This document shows positions 17,789 through 27,013 of a stretch of 64,000 nt of DNA, piece by piece; position 1 is the first letter of the stretch; every line of letters starts with the position of its first letter. Below the pieces are notes generated by a model that worked only from the letters and a program-made list of their open reading frames with translations, did not search any database and was not told the origin of the DNA. Position numbers and translations under genes: made by a program. This DNA is from Microcoleus sp. AS-A8 (GTDB lineage: Bacteria; Cyanobacteriota; Cyanobacteriia; Cyanobacteriales; Coleofasciculaceae): NCBI GenBank assembly GCA_039962225.1, contig JAMPKV010000014.1, positions 108,924 through 172,923 on the forward strand, in the 5' to 3' direction.

Positions 17789-18982
17789 ATGTTGAATACT
17801 AGCCAAATCATTGCCGCTCAAACTGACATGATCATGACCCAATGGATGGAATCCGTTCATCAAGAGCGCCAGATCCAAAGCTCCGAACATTTGCCAGATA
17901 CAGCGCTAGGAGATTCGCTCCCTCAACTCCTTAAATCATTGGCTGCCGTGCTGGAAAAGCCCGATGAAGACCTGTTTGAAAGGATTGTCCAGGCCAGTTT
18001 AACTCATGGGACTCTACGAGCCAAACAAGGATATGATGCTGCCGAAATTGCCAAAGAGTATAGTCTCCTGCGCCGCACTATTTTTTCAGTGTTAGAATTT
18101 CACTTCCTTGAGAGTTCTCCTCAGGCGATTCTTCAAGATTTTTCTCAAATCAATACAGTCTTAGATGAAGCCATTGCCCTGTGCTTTAAGAGCTATGTCC
18201 AAGAGCGTTTGCAAGAATTAGAACAGCTTCAGACTCAATTAATTTGGACGAACCAAGAACTGACTCGTCTTTTTGAAGCGAGTAAAGACAATTTTTCGTA
18301 CCTAGCTCATGAATTAAAGGCACCCATTACGGCTGTAATTGGATACTCGGAACTGCTCCTACGTCTACAACAACCAAAGCTCAACCCGGAATCAGATTCT
18401 TTGAATATCCGCAGTATTGAGCAAGTCCTTCAAGGAGGACGTCATCTGCTCCGCCTCGTTAATGATTCTCTAGAACTCTCTCGCTACGAAGCCAATCAAA
18501 TCAATCTCAACTTGGAGTGGAGCGATGTCCGTTCGATTGTGACTAAAGTCAGCGAGATGTTAGAGCCATTGGCCCAAGCTAAAGGCTTACAGCTAAAAAT
18601 CGATGGGGAATCTGCACCTGAGCAAGTTTTCACAGATCCCTTTCGCTTACAGCAAATTCTCACCAACCTCTTGAGCAATGCGATTCGCTATACAGATACC
18701 GGCTCCATTCAAATAACTTGCCAGAATCTATCAAACCAGAAGTGGTTTATCTCGGTTACCGATACAGGCATTGGCATTGCTCCCAAAGATCAAGCCTATA
18801 TCTTTGAACCCTTCTCCCAAGCCTTTTTTAATCAGGGGCGTCGCCAACCTGAAAGCACGGGTTTAGGACTGGCCATTGTTTCACGTTTGGTGCAATTGCT
18901 ACGGGGAGAAATCCATGTAGCTTCTGAATTGAGCGTAGGTTCTACCTTTCGGGTGACATTACCGCTGAATATTCAAACTTGA
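17789..18982 (+). CDS. Sensor histidine kinase with RsbRD-like N-terminal domain
   Basis: About 397 residues, no membrane segments. The N-terminal ~160 residues (MTQWMESVHQE, GTLRAKQGYDAAEIAKEYSLLRR) resemble the helical RsbU/RsbRD N-terminal sensor domain. A short coiled coil (ERLQELEQLQTQLIWTNQEL) leads to the H-box SYLAHELKAPITAVIGYSE with its phospho-His, then N-box QILTNLLSNAIRY, G1 DTGIGIAP, F-box FEPFSQ and G2 STGLGLAIV. ATG at 17789 is preferred over TTG at 17756. No response regulator is adjacent, so it is an orphan kinase. Confidence 0.9.
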   Translation: MLNTSQIIAAQTDMIMTQWMESVHQERQIQSSEHLPDTALGDSLPQLLKSLAAVLEKPDEDLFERIVQASLTHGTLRAKQGYDAAEIAKEYSLLRRTIFSVLEFHFLESSPQAILQDFSQINTVLDEAIALCFKSYVQERLQELEQLQTQLIWTNQELTRLFEASKDNFSYLAHELKAPITAVIGYSELLLRLQQPKLNPESDSLNIRSIEQVLQGGRHLLRLVNDSLELSRYEANQINLNLEWSDVRSIVTKVSEMLEPLAQAKGLQLKIDGESAPEQVFTDPFRLQQILTNLLSNAIRYTDTGSIQITCQNLSNQKWFISVTDTGIGIAPKDQAYIFEPFSQAFFNQGRRQPESTGLGLAIVSRLVQLLRGEIHVASELSVGSTFRVTLPLNIQT

Positions 18983-18996
18983 TTCTTAATAATGAT

Positions 18997-19473
18997 TTAA
19001 TATTTTGCTATCTTATTTAGGTAATGAATCAGAGCTTGTAATCCCAATCGATAGCTTTCGGCACCAAAACCACTAATCTGTCCAATCGCTACAGGAGCAA
19101 TGAAAGAGTGATGCCGGAAGGCTTCGCGCTGATAGATATTACTGAGATGAACCTCTACCGTAGGAATAGCTACTGCTGTTAAGGCATCGCGTAGCGCTAC
19201 GCTAGTGTGAGTGTACGCACCAGCATTGATCAATATTCCTTGATGCTGCCCTAGGGCATCATGAATCGCATCAACCAAGACACCTTCATGATTGGATTGC
19301 AAGGCATGAACCTTAGCCTGTAGCTTTTGCCCTTCCTGTTCTAACAGCTGGTTAATCTCGCCCAAGGTAACCGAACCGTAGATTCCTGGCTCTCGGCGTC
19401 CTAATAGGTTTAGATTGGGACCGTGCAGAACCAAGATACTTAAAAGGCTCTGAGTTTCGTTAGGCACAAACAC
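18997..19473 (-). CDS. aroQ: 3-dehydroquinate dehydratase, type II
   Basis: 158 residues. Third step of the shikimate pathway. Signature parts are VLHGPNLNLLGRREPGIYG (with the catalytic Arg and Tyr region), LQSNHEGVLVDAIHDA, ILINAGAYTHTSVALRDAL, VEVHLSNIYQREAFRHHSFIAP and the closing GAESYRLGLQAL. The start appears to be GTG at 19473. It lies 7 bp downstream of a small unknown gene and is convergent with the histidine kinase. Confidence 0.96.
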   Translation of the reverse strand: MFVPNETQSLLSILVLHGPNLNLLGRREPGIYGSVTLGEINQLLEQEGQKLQAKVHALQSNHEGVLVDAIHDALGQHQGILINAGAYTHTSVALRDALTAVAIPTVEVHLSNIYQREAFRHHSFIAPVAIGQISGFGAESYRLGLQALIHYLNKIAKY

Positions 19474-19480
19474 AAATTAA

Positions 19481-19621
19481 CTACCGACGGCGACGCCCTG
19501 GGTTATTAACAGGGATGGGAATCGGTTCAGGTTCTGGCTGGGGCTCAGGTCCCAATAGGGTTTCAATGAGCTTACGAGCCCATTCTTTGAGTTTTTCCAG
19601 CACCTTTTCTATATAGTCCAT
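19481..19621 (-). CDS. Small conserved-type protein with Pro/Glu tail
   Basis: 46 residues from the ATG at 19621: an amphipathic helix (DYIEKVLEKLKEWARKLIETL) followed by LGPEPQPEPEPIPIPVNNPG and a basic RRRR end. The stop is 7 bp before aroQ, suggesting a two-gene unit. I do not know a function; the helix-plus-PEP-repeat form recurs in small cyanobacterial proteins. A longer in-frame start upstream is less likely. Confidence 0.55.
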   Translation of the reverse strand: MDYIEKVLEKLKEWARKLIETLLGPEPQPEPEPIPIPVNNPGRRRR

Positions 19622-19901
19622 TAAACAGAAAGCTCCTGTGAGACAACCTGTATTTTTTCGTTCAGGACGAGCGAGTCTCCTCACTGATTTCCTGACTTAG
19701 GAAGGCAGGATGATTAAGCTCGCCTGGTCATGTTTTGATTACAGACACTGTCTGATAAAAAAAGCCACTTGTGTTGCATTTCTTATTAATTCCAGACTAG
19801 CACACTAACCAAAGGCATTTCCATCCCACCCGAGGAAGGTTAGTTAGAGCGTTGGATTAAAGCCTTGCTTTCTATCTACCTCCAGTTCTAGATTAGCTGA
19901 A

Positions 19902-21194
19902 TTACTCATGAATCGTCACGGAGAAAGGAAAGTGATTATTGGTGGGTCTAACCAGTAGTCTACGCCGCAGCATATCTAAGGCATGGCAGGCACTAGCGTG
20001 ACGAATTGAAGAGCGAGAGCGAGTTTGACCCAACGGATACTTAAAGCATTCTACATCGCCATCCGGTTTGGCTAAACCAATGTAAACCAGTCCGACGGGC
20101 TTAGCTTCTGTACCGCCACCGGGTCCTGCAACACCTGTAATACTGAGCCCCCACGAGGTGGAAAGCCTCGATCGCACTCCCGCCGCCATTTGTATCGCCA
20201 CGGGTTTACTTACAGCCCCCCATTGCTCCAAATCTGACGGCTGAACACCCAGTAGAGAGGATTTCACGGCGTTGTCATAGGAAATAACGCCTCCCAAAAA
20301 ATAATTGGAGCTACCGGCAACACTCGTCACCATACGGCCCAATCCCCCGCCCGTGCAAGATTCCGCGACACTGAGGGTTTCTGAAGCTTTAGTTAACAAA
20401 CGACCCACCACCGACGCCAGGGTATCGTCATCGGCACCAAAATAGTCTAGTCCTCCAATCTTCCGCAATTGTCTAGCCACGGGTTCAATCAACTGATGGG
20501 CTTCCGCTTCCGAGGCGGCACGGGCAGAAATTCGTAATCGAACCTCTCCTTGGGAGGCATAAGGCGCAACCGTAGGGTTGGATAAGTTGAAAAAGGAAGC
20601 GACTTTTTCAGCCAACGCCGACTCCCCAATCCCCCAAAATCTTAACGTGTGGCTATAGATGATTTCTTGACCCCAACCTTGGCTTTTGAGAAAGGGAACA
20701 GCGGTTTCCCGCCACATCTGCTCCATTTCACTGGGGACACCGGGAAAGGTGAGAATCGTTAAGTCCGGGCGCGGTTGCCAAATGATCCCAGGGGCTGTAC
20801 CTCCTGGGTTTGGTAAAACGTCTGCCCCCTTAGGAATCAGTGCTTGCTTGCGGTTACTCGGAGTCATCTCCCGTCCCCGTTGGGCGAATTTCTGAGCGAT
20901 GTCTTCGAGGATGTCTGGGCGTTCAATCAGAGGTACACCAAAAAAGTCGGCGATCGCTTCTGTGGTTAGGTCATCTGGCGTCGGGCCGAGACCCCCTGTA
21001 AAAATTAAGATATTACTGCGATCGCTCGCCATGGCTAAAACTTGCTTCAAACGATCTCGATTGTCACCCACAACCGTTTGATAGTAGTGAGGAATGCCCA
21101 AATGAGCGAGTTCATGCGCTAAAAACTGGGCATTGCTATTGAGAATCTCGCCCAGGAGTAATTCTGTCCCAACACAAATGATTTCAGCACTCAT
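19902..21194 (-). CDS. cinA: CinA-like protein (nicotinamide-nucleotide amidase)
   Basis: 430 residues. The N-terminal half is a MoaB/MogA-like COG1058 domain (SAEIICVGTELLLGEILNSN, FTGGLGPTPDDLTTEAIA, FPGVPSEMEQMW). The C-terminal half is the PncC-type NMN deamidase domain (VAESCTGGGLGRMVTSVAGSS, GGVISYDNAVK, ITGVAGPGGG, KPVGLVYIG) with the catalytic Ser in SCTGG. It recycles pyridine nucleotide by-products. A short tail beyond the domain (RPTNNHFPFSVTIHE) is not conserved in my recollection. Confidence 0.94.
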   Translation of the reverse strand: MSAEIICVGTELLLGEILNSNAQFLAHELAHLGIPHYYQTVVGDNRDRLKQVLAMASDRSNILIFTGGLGPTPDDLTTEAIADFFGVPLIERPDILEDIAQKFAQRGREMTPSNRKQALIPKGADVLPNPGGTAPGIIWQPRPDLTILTFPGVPSEMEQMWRETAVPFLKSQGWGQEIIYSHTLRFWGIGESALAEKVASFFNLSNPTVAPYASQGEVRLRISARAASEAEAHQLIEPVARQLRKIGGLDYFGADDDTLASVVGRLLTKASETLSVAESCTGGGLGRMVTSVAGSSNYFLGGVISYDNAVKSSLLGVQPSDLEQWGAVSKPVAIQMAAGVRSRLSTSWGLSITGVAGPGGGTEAKPVGLVYIGLAKPDGDVECFKYPLGQTRSRSSIRHASACHALDMLRRRLLVRPTNNHFPFSVTIHE

Positions 21195-21368
21195 TATTAG
21201 CAGTGACGGGTTAATGGTTGTGAGAGTTTAGATTACTTAGACTACTCTGAAAGAGGGTAAGCTCTGTATCTTGACAAAAATCATTTTATGTGTATCTTAG
21301 TTGCAAAAATCATTAGTGCCTTTTTTTGAAAAATTCTTAGTGTAGTGAACCTCAAAGAAACGGGAACC

Positions 21369-21932
21369 ATGACAAAATTTCGCATCACAACTGAACGATT
21401 AGAAGTGATAGCTGGAACTTTAGAAATAGCGCAAGCAGAAATCAGTGATCGCGCCAAGTTTGCTCAGCTCCTTGATGCGCGTGTACCCGATAGTTGGCCA
21501 CCTGAATTTAACGACCATGAAACGATGTCTTTTTTCTTACAGAGGTTGGAGGAAGCTCCAGACCAAATAGGATGGTGGGCTTGGTACTTCGTGCTCACTA
21601 GTCAGGCAAAAAATGAGCGGGTTTTAATCGGCAATGGTGGCTTTAAAGGTAAACCAACCTCTGATGGAACAGTAGAAATTGGGTACTCAGTGTTAAAGGA
21701 ATTTCAAAACTTAGGATACGGTACTGAAGCGATCCAATCCCTGATTGATTGGGCCTTTAATCATTCTGAAGTTCAGCGAGTCATTGCAGAAACGTTGCCA
21801 GAACTGAAGCCCTCACAACGACTTCTGGAAAAATGCCACTTTACGAATATTGGAGAAGGCTCAGAGGCAGGAAGTATTCGCTTCGAGCTACTTCGCCGTT
21901 ACTCAGGGAATGGGGAGATGGGGAGAGGTTGA
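21369..21932 (+). CDS. GNAT-family N-acetyltransferase
   Basis: About 187 residues from ATG 21369 (GTG 21345 is an alternative). RimJ/RimL-like layout: ITTERLEVI at the start, GNGGFKGKP as strand 4, VEIGYSVLKEFQNLGYGTEAIQSLIDWAF carrying the acetyl-CoA loop (QNLGYGTEA), then VIAETLPELKPSQRLLEKCHF. The substrate is unknown. It is convergent with glyA across an 88-bp spacer holding a palindromic repeat. Confidence 0.85.
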   Translation: MTKFRITTERLEVIAGTLEIAQAEISDRAKFAQLLDARVPDSWPPEFNDHETMSFFLQRLEEAPDQIGWWAWYFVLTSQAKNERVLIGNGGFKGKPTSDGTVEIGYSVLKEFQNLGYGTEAIQSLIDWAFNHSEVQRVIAETLPELKPSQRLLEKCHFTNIGEGSEAGSIRFELLRRYSGNGEMGRG

Positions 21933-21940
21933 TTACACAT

Positions 21941-21967
21941 TAGGGGCGCGACATGTCGTGCCCCTAC
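21941..21967. repeat. Palindromic REP between convergent genes
   Basis: TAGGGGC (21941-21947) pairs with GCCCCTA (21961-21967) around an inner CGACATGTCG palindrome. The form matches the common cyanobacterial REP of the TAGGGGC...GCCCCTA kind. Its place between two converging genes suggests it also serves as a bidirectional transcription stop. Confidence 0.65.
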
Positions 21968-22020
21968 AAAAACTCTTGAACTCAAATGAGAACCGCTATC
22001 AAGCTCCGGTTCCACTCTCC

Positions 22021-23337
22021 CTAAACCAGAGTTGGCACGCGGATACTCAGATGGGGGTACAAGGGGAAGCGATCGCACAATTGAGCTACCCGACGCCGAC
22101 ACTCAGCCGCCACAGTTTCATCCTCTGGATTGAGTAGGCGTTCGGCGATAATGTCAGCAATCTCTGTGAATTCCGGTTGACCCATCCCCCGTGTAGTCAT
22201 AGCCGGTGAACCCAATCGCAAACCACTGGTAACAAAGGGTGACTCTGGATCGAACGGTACCGTGTTCTTATTGGTCGTAATGTTGACACCGCTCATCAGT
22301 TGGTCAGCACGCTTACCTGTCATGCCAATCGAACGCAAATCGACTAGCATCAAATGGTTATCCGTCCCATCCGAAACCAGCTTGAAGCCCCGCTTTTGTA
22401 AGTGAGTGGCTAGCGCCTTAGCATTTTCAATCACTTGTGCGGAATACACTTTAAATTCCGGTTTCAGCGCTTCCCCAAATGCCACCGCCTTACCCGCAAT
22501 CACATGCTCTAAGGGGCCGCCTTGAGTACCGGGGAAAACAGCTTTATCGAACTTCTTGCCCAATTCAGCATCATTGGTGAGAATTAAGCCACCTCTGGGG
22601 CCTCGGAGTGTCTTGTGTGTGGTCGTTGTCACAACATGACAATGGGGAATCGGGTTGGGGTGATGACCTGTAGCCACTAAACCGGCAATATGGGCAATAT
22701 CTGCCATCAGGTAGGCACCCACTTCATCGGCAATGCTTCTGAATTTTTCAAAATCAATGATGCGAGGATAGGCAGAATAGCCACAAACGATCAACTTAGG
22801 ACGCTCTTTAAGCGCCTGTTCCCGAATCTGATCGTAGTCCAGTTGCTCGGTTTCGGGGCTGACACCGTAGTGACGAACCTGAAACCACTTACCCGACACA
22901 TTCACGGGTGAACCATGAGTCAGGTGTCCCCCATGAGACAAATCCATGCCCATAAAAGTATCACCAGGCTCTAGCAGGGTCAGGAATACGGCAAAGTTAG
23001 CCTGAGCACCAGAATGAGGCTGGACATTGGCATGAGCAGCGCCAAATAACTCTTTCGCACGGTCAATGGCTAGTTGCTCAACTTTATCAATGAACTCACA
23101 GCCGCCATAGTAACGCTTTCCTGGCAACCCCTCAGCATACTTATTGGTAAGCACTGAGCCTTGAGCGGCCAAGACGGCGGCTGAGGTAAAGTTTTCGCTG
23201 GCAATCAACTCCAAATGATCGCGCTGGCGCTGGAGTTCTTCCCCTAGACACTCGGCTACGGCAGGATCGGTTTGAAGCAGAAAATCTAAGTTACTTTGAG
23301 TCACTTGAGTTAATCCCGAAAGATGCGCTTGAGTCAT
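22021..23337 (-). CDS. glyA: Serine hydroxymethyltransferase
   Basis: 438 residues. PLP enzyme interconverting serine and glycine with tetrahydrofolate; in cyanobacteria it also serves photorespiration and one-carbon supply. Visible are [64 protein letters not shown], the PLP-lysine region [17 protein letters not shown] and [14 protein letters not shown]. Length is slightly above the usual 427. Confidence 0.97.
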   Translation of the reverse strand: MTQAHLSGLTQVTQSNLDFLLQTDPAVAECLGEELQRQRDHLELIASENFTSAAVLAAQGSVLTNKYAEGLPGKRYYGGCEFIDKVEQLAIDRAKELFGAAHANVQPHSGAQANFAVFLTLLEPGDTFMGMDLSHGGHLTHGSPVNVSGKWFQVRHYGVSPETEQLDYDQIREQALKERPKLIVCGYSAYPRIIDFEKFRSIADEVGAYLMADIAHIAGLVATGHHPNPIPHCHVVTTTTHKTLRGPRGGLILTNDAELGKKFDKAVFPGTQGGPLEHVIAGKAVAFGEALKPEFKVYSAQVIENAKALATHLQKRGFKLVSDGTDNHLMLVDLRSIGMTGKRADQLMSGVNITTNKNTVPFDPESPFVTSGLRLGSPAMTTRGMGQPEFTEIADIIAERLLNPEDETVAAECRRRVAQLCDRFPLYPHLSIRVPTLV

Positions 23338-23481
23338 CGATCTTAGCTCTGTTTGCCACCCGATACCGAGAGATAGTTAAGCTGTATGTTTATCTACACT
23401 TGTCTCCACAGACCTCAATTAAGATCAATAGAATCCGAGGTATGAGAGCTAGAGCGGAGGTGTTAGATGTTAGTCATTCTG

Positions 23482-23664
23482 ATGGATGAACAAATCCTTT
23501 CCCCAGCTTGTGTTTGTCAGACCTGCTTACTCGCCGATCAAAGCGGTCAACCTCGTTGGCGTCAAGGCAAACTCGGCTGTGGTCATGCGGTGCGTAAGCT
23601 CACGCCCCAGCAGCCCGATCAATACGAGTGTGAGATGGGCTTCCGCGTCGCCAATGTTGAATAG
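23482..23664 (+). CDS. Small Cys-containing conserved protein
   Basis: 60 residues from ATG 23482, just upstream of and divergent from glyA. A Cys pair (VCQTC) and a later LGCGHAVR and ECEMGF give a possible small metal site. The QTCLLADQSGQPRWR stretch is one I associate with a conserved cyanobacterial hypothetical protein. No function is known to me. The opposite strand is also open here, but its product lacks comparable features. Confidence 0.6.
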   Translation: MDEQILSPACVCQTCLLADQSGQPRWRQGKLGCGHAVRKLTPQQPDQYECEMGFRVANVE

Positions 23665-23830
23665 TGTCCAGCCGCAGAAACCGACACGAGTGACGGCAAT
23701 TGCCATCGCTTTTCTCTGGAGCCGGGAGGGAAATCTACCCACGTCTCAGACCCCGGTAGACCTTTGTGCTGCGCTATCCTGAACTTAGTCGGGAAAAATT
23801 AACGAGTAATATCCTTCAGGAGAACACACA

Positions 23831-24313
23831 ATGGCTTGGCGCGGTTCAACAACGGTTCAAGACCGAATTTTTGCTTCCCTTCCTTATCTGCTACCTTTAA
23901 TTGAGGGGTTGCTCCAGTTCGGTCAACTTCTTCAACAGTTTCCATCCTTGCAATTTTTGTTTCTGCCCCTCATCCCTGTGATTGCCATATACAGAAGCTT
24001 AGGCTCGTGGGGTAGTCTAATCATTTTCTTTGTCCTATTTTTAGCAGTAGTAAGAAACGAAAGAATTTCTCACTTCATTCGTTTCAACGCCATGCAAGCG
24101 CTTCTTTTAGATATTCTGCTAATTCTGATGGGCTTGTTTTTGGGGATTTTACAGCCAGTCTTGGGTACGAGCAGCTTGATTGTAAGCACATTAATGAATC
24201 TCGTATTTTTAGCTATAGTGGCGGCTTGTGGCTATTCAATGGTTCGGTCTCTACTCGGACATTATGCCGAAATTCCGACGCTCTCCGAAGCCGCTTACGC
24301 ACAAGTTCGCTGA
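23831..24313 (+). CDS. Tic20-family membrane protein
   Basis: 160 residues with four hydrophobic segments (roughly 15-35, 40-65, 85-110, 115-140). The signature FASLPYLLPLIEGLLQFGQ and the loop VRNERISHFIRFNAMQALLLDI are typical of Tic20/Ycf60, the cyanobacterial relatives of a chloroplast inner-envelope import component. In cyanobacteria the role is unclear. It stands alone and is convergent with the FAH-family gene. Confidence 0.92.
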   Translation: MAWRGSTTVQDRIFASLPYLLPLIEGLLQFGQLLQQFPSLQFLFLPLIPVIAIYRSLGSWGSLIIFFVLFLAVVRNERISHFIRFNAMQALLLDILLILMGLFLGILQPVLGTSSLIVSTLMNLVFLAIVAACGYSMVRSLLGHYAEIPTLSEAAYAQVR

Positions 24314-24503
24314 GCTCTTTCATCGATTTCAATTAATGGCAAATTTCGCCTTGGTTTTAATATAAAAGGGCATAAACCTTGGCGCAAAGTACAGTCGGTA
24401 TTGGGTACAAGCTCTCTAGTTAAGAGCCATTAACTTGAGAGCCAGTGAATTGAGCAGCAAGACACAGAGATTGAAAAAGCACTCCTGTTTAGCCCATCTG
24501 CTG

Positions 24504-25295
24504 CTAAGGGGCTTCTAGAGAAGAGCGGGCGACAACAGTGTTTTCTAGATGACCAATGCCCTCAATTTCGACACGAACGCGATCGCCAATCTGCATCGGG
24601 CCAATACCTTGGGGTGTTCCTGTTAGCACAACATCTCCTGGTAGCAGTGTCATCACCTGAGAAATGTAAGAGACCAAAAATTCTGGCGGAAATACCATCT
24701 GAGTGAGCAATGCCGATTGGACAGGCTGCGGGCGATCATTCAAAAAGGTTTGTAACCTCGCCCCAGCGCTCAGTTCTCGCACAATCCAAGGGCCGAGAGG
24801 ACAAAAGGTATTGAAGCCTTTAGCTCTAGTCCACTGACCATCCTGTTGTTGTAAATCGCGAGCTGTCACATCATTGGCGATCGTGTAGCCCCAGATTTTG
24901 CTTTGAGCTTGCTTGGGTGTGCAGTCTACACAATGCTCACCAATCACCAGCGCTAACTCTCCCTCGTAGTCTACTCGCTGCGACTGAGCAGGAGACTGGA
25001 TTTCGCGATCGGTTGCCGTGATGGATGTCGGAGGTTTCAGAAACAGGAGTGGCTCTTTGGGTACAGAGGTTCCCATTTCTTGTGCATGTTCCGTGTAATT
25101 TTTGCCCACAGCCACAATTTTGCTGGGAGCACAAGGAGCCAGCAGTTCGTAACTACCGGGTTCTAACTCTAAATCCGTAGGTTGTCCCTGCAACCAAGGC
25201 GGTGCATCGAGAACCTGAATGTTGCGAGTGAGTTTCAACAAACCGTAGTAGGTTTGTCCTTTAGACGTTTTGACTCGGACGTAGCGCTGCGCCAT
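24504..25295 (-). CDS. Fumarylacetoacetate hydrolase family protein
   Basis: About 263 residues from ATG 25295. FAH-fold enzymes cleave or decarboxylate beta-keto acids, using a metal bound by acidic residues. Visible: KIVAVGKNYTEHAQEMG, the metal glutamates in VDYEGELALVIG, WGYTIANDVTARDLQ, KGFNTFCPLGPWIV and LLPGDVVLTGTPQGIGPMQIGD. It is likely a 2-hydroxyhepta-2,4-diene-1,7-dioate isomerase-like or acylpyruvase-type protein; the exact substrate is not set by sequence. An in-frame upstream ATG at 25355 is less likely. Confidence 0.88.
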   Translation of the reverse strand: MAQRYVRVKTSKGQTYYGLLKLTRNIQVLDAPPWLQGQPTDLELEPGSYELLAPCAPSKIVAVGKNYTEHAQEMGTSVPKEPLLFLKPPTSITATDREIQSPAQSQRVDYEGELALVIGEHCVDCTPKQAQSKIWGYTIANDVTARDLQQQDGQWTRAKGFNTFCPLGPWIVRELSAGARLQTFLNDRPQPVQSALLTQMVFPPEFLVSYISQVMTLLPGDVVLTGTPQGIGPMQIGDRVRVEIEGIGHLENTVVARSSLEAP

Positions 25296-26120
25296 AATGT
25301 GAGATATTCCTTGGTAACTAGAGCTTAAGCCGTCTAGGTTTGGATGTAGATGCAAATTGACCCTGGCGACTAGCTAGAATTAATACCAGGTGCGAAACGT
25401 TCGACCTAAAACGATAACAAAGTAGGTCTGGGAAAAGATTCTACGTTATTCGTGAGACGGTCGGACTCAGTGCATGAGTAGGTATCAATTAGTCAGAAGA
25501 ACTGAATATTCATGATAGGATTAGTGCGTCTTGACCACCAAGGCCGCAAGCGAAAACCAAGCTAATAAGTAAGTGTTGCAAGCAGAAAATTGGGGTCTTG
25601 GTAACCAGGACTCGTGCCCTTGGAGGGAATGTAGGACCAAAAAACTACCAAGTTTTGGAAACTGTTCCTCATTAATAGGGAAGCCCATCACTTGCTGCAT
25701 TGCGGAAGTATGGGTAGTTCATAAAAGTCTTCCCACCTGGAAACCCTATCCCCTTTTGGGTGGAAAGGAAGGTACCGAAGCTCATACGAGGACAGAGTGT
25801 AACGCCTTCGTACAACAACTTTGGTACAATAGAAAAGCTCTTGTCTATCCCTTTAACAAAGGCACGTAACTATCAGCTATTGCTGGAGACGGAAACAGTT
25901 TGGGAACTAAAACCAAAAGATACAAGCCATTGCTAGGTATAGGTTTAGTTTCTAGGGGAGAGGAACAAGAAAGCATAGTCTGACTCACTCAGCTATACTT
26001 GTGTACTTTTAGGGCTGCGGTCAATCAGCCTAGGTTTCAACCGAGATGTCTTGGTTAGGAACAAGCCTCATCCCAAGAGTGGGTGAGGCAGTTGACGTCC
26101 TTGCTTCTTCTGTGATTAGG
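25296..26120. other. Long spacer upstream of rpsF
   Basis: About 825 bp with no convincing gene. The 25540-25735 part looks like an IS remnant (separate entry). Further on, TTTGGTACAATAG at about 25820 could be a -10 region. Forward frames in 25573-25869 have no recognisable protein. The long leader before rpsF also contains a hairpin, listed separately. Confidence 0.5.
25540..25735 (+). mobile_element. Possible IS200/IS605 right-end remnant with omega-RNA-like hairpin
   Basis: The stretch GGGAAGCCCATCAC...GCATTGCGGAAGTATGGGTAGTTCA, with CCCAT and ACTT pairing back to AAGT and ATGGG, resembles the conserved hairpin near the right end of cyanobacterial TnpB-type elements, which also forms the guide-RNA scaffold. 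Just upstream are CGTGCCCTTGGAGGGAATG and a frame ending GRKRKPS-stop. No tnpB coding sequence remains. Identification is from memory of such ends and is tentative. Confidence 0.35.
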
Positions 26121-26150
26121 TGGACAGCACCAAAGATAGGTTGCTGTCCA
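26121..26150 (+). promoter_or_regulatory. Hairpin in rpsF leader
   Basis: TGGACAGCA (26121-26129) pairs perfectly with TGCTGTCCA (26142-26150), 46 bases before the rpsF ATG. Leaders of rpsF operons often carry a structure bound by S6 (with S18) for feedback control; whether this is such an element is inference. Confidence 0.4.
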
Positions 26151-26195
26151 TCGTCTTGTGAAGAGGCCAAGTTGTCCACAAGGAGATTAACACCC

Positions 26196-26528
26196 ATGAC
26201 TAGCAATTACGAATTGATGTACATCCTGCGCCCCGATTTAGGGGAGGAACAGGTAGACCAAGCGATCGCCAAGTACGAAAACCTTCTGCGTGAACAAGGT
26301 GTAGAGCAGCTCGAAATTCAGCATCGCGGCAAGCGTCGTCTGGCTTACGAAATCAACAGGCACCGCGAAGGCATCTATATCCAGATGAATTACAAAGCGC
26401 CTGCAACCCATGTAGCAATTGTGGAACGGGCGATGCGTCTGAGTGAGGAAGTTATTCGTTACTTGACCCTCAAGCTGGAAGATCGCAAAGCCGATCCAGA
26501 ACCAGCTCCAGTTGAAGTAGAGGCTTAG
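26196..26528 (+). CDS. rpsF: 30S ribosomal protein S6
   Basis: 110 residues. [17 protein letters not shown], then [25 protein letters not shown] and [19 protein letters not shown] are typical S6 strands and helices. The start is the ATG at 26196, preceded by a clear Shine-Dalgarno (AAGGAGAT, 8 bases before); the longer upstream frame is not homologous. An acidic tail ([10 protein letters not shown]) follows. No rpsR follows, as is usual in cyanobacteria, and a strong terminator lies about 125 bp downstream. Confidence 0.97.
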   Translation: MTSNYELMYILRPDLGEEQVDQAIAKYENLLREQGVEQLEIQHRGKRRLAYEINRHREGIYIQMNYKAPATHVAIVERAMRLSEEVIRYLTLKLEDRKADPEPAPVEVEA

Positions 26529-26653
26529 TAACACAAAATTAGCCTGCACCCCACAAGGTAGTCTCTATTAGGAAATCTGATGACTCTACCTTAGGGGTGG
26601 CAAATTTTTGCCGCACCTACCCAATGGCTGGTTTTCATCGGGTATGGTTTTAC

Positions 26654-26690
26654 CCCCGTCTGAATTTCTGATTCAGGCGGGGATTTTTGT
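26654..26690 (+). terminator. Rho-independent terminator of rpsF
   Basis: CCCCGTCTGAAT (26654-26665) and ATTCAGGCGGGG (26671-26682) form a 12-bp stem with one G-U pair and a 5-base loop, followed by ATTTTTGT. This is the clearest intrinsic terminator in the window. Confidence 0.85.
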
Positions 26691-27013
26691 CTGTAACGAT
26701 AAAACCCTAAACTTCAACGCTATGGCAGCTATTTTCAAGTTAGGCACCATGAGCAGAAGCTCACAACAAAGGAATGAAAATTCTTATCCCTTCTGCCTTC
26801 CGCCTTCTGTCCTCACTCTCATCTCCGGTCTGCCTTATTTTCAAGACAGAGCTGAAATTGCTGTTTTCTCTCCCATAGACGCTATTAGCCTATCCTGACC
26901 CAGGCCACAAGAGTGGGAAGAAGTGTTTATAGATACCCACTTCCACGGCTCTTCTATCTTTTTTGTCAGCGAACACCTGCAACCCTAGCGCCTGTGCCCC
27001 TGTGTCCACCAAC
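26691..27013. other. Spacer between rpsF terminator and TPR gene
   Basis: Contains a pyrimidine-rich tract (TTCTGCCTTCCGCCTTCTG) of a kind common in cyanobacterial spacers and a short inverted pair near 26912-26955 (GGGAAGAAGTG / CACTTCC) ending in CTATCTTTTTT. A plus-strand open frame from 26608 to 26898 looks like chance. The promoter of the TPR gene should be here. Confidence 0.4.

Noticed and set aside
23527..23742. Minus-strand frame of 71 codons near glyA
   Set aside because: Antisense to the small Cys-containing protein, whose motifs are more convincing.
26608..26898. Plus-strand frame of 96 codons after rpsF
   Set aside because: It spans the rpsF terminator hairpin and a pyrimidine-rich spacer repeat, with no ribosome-binding site or protein features.
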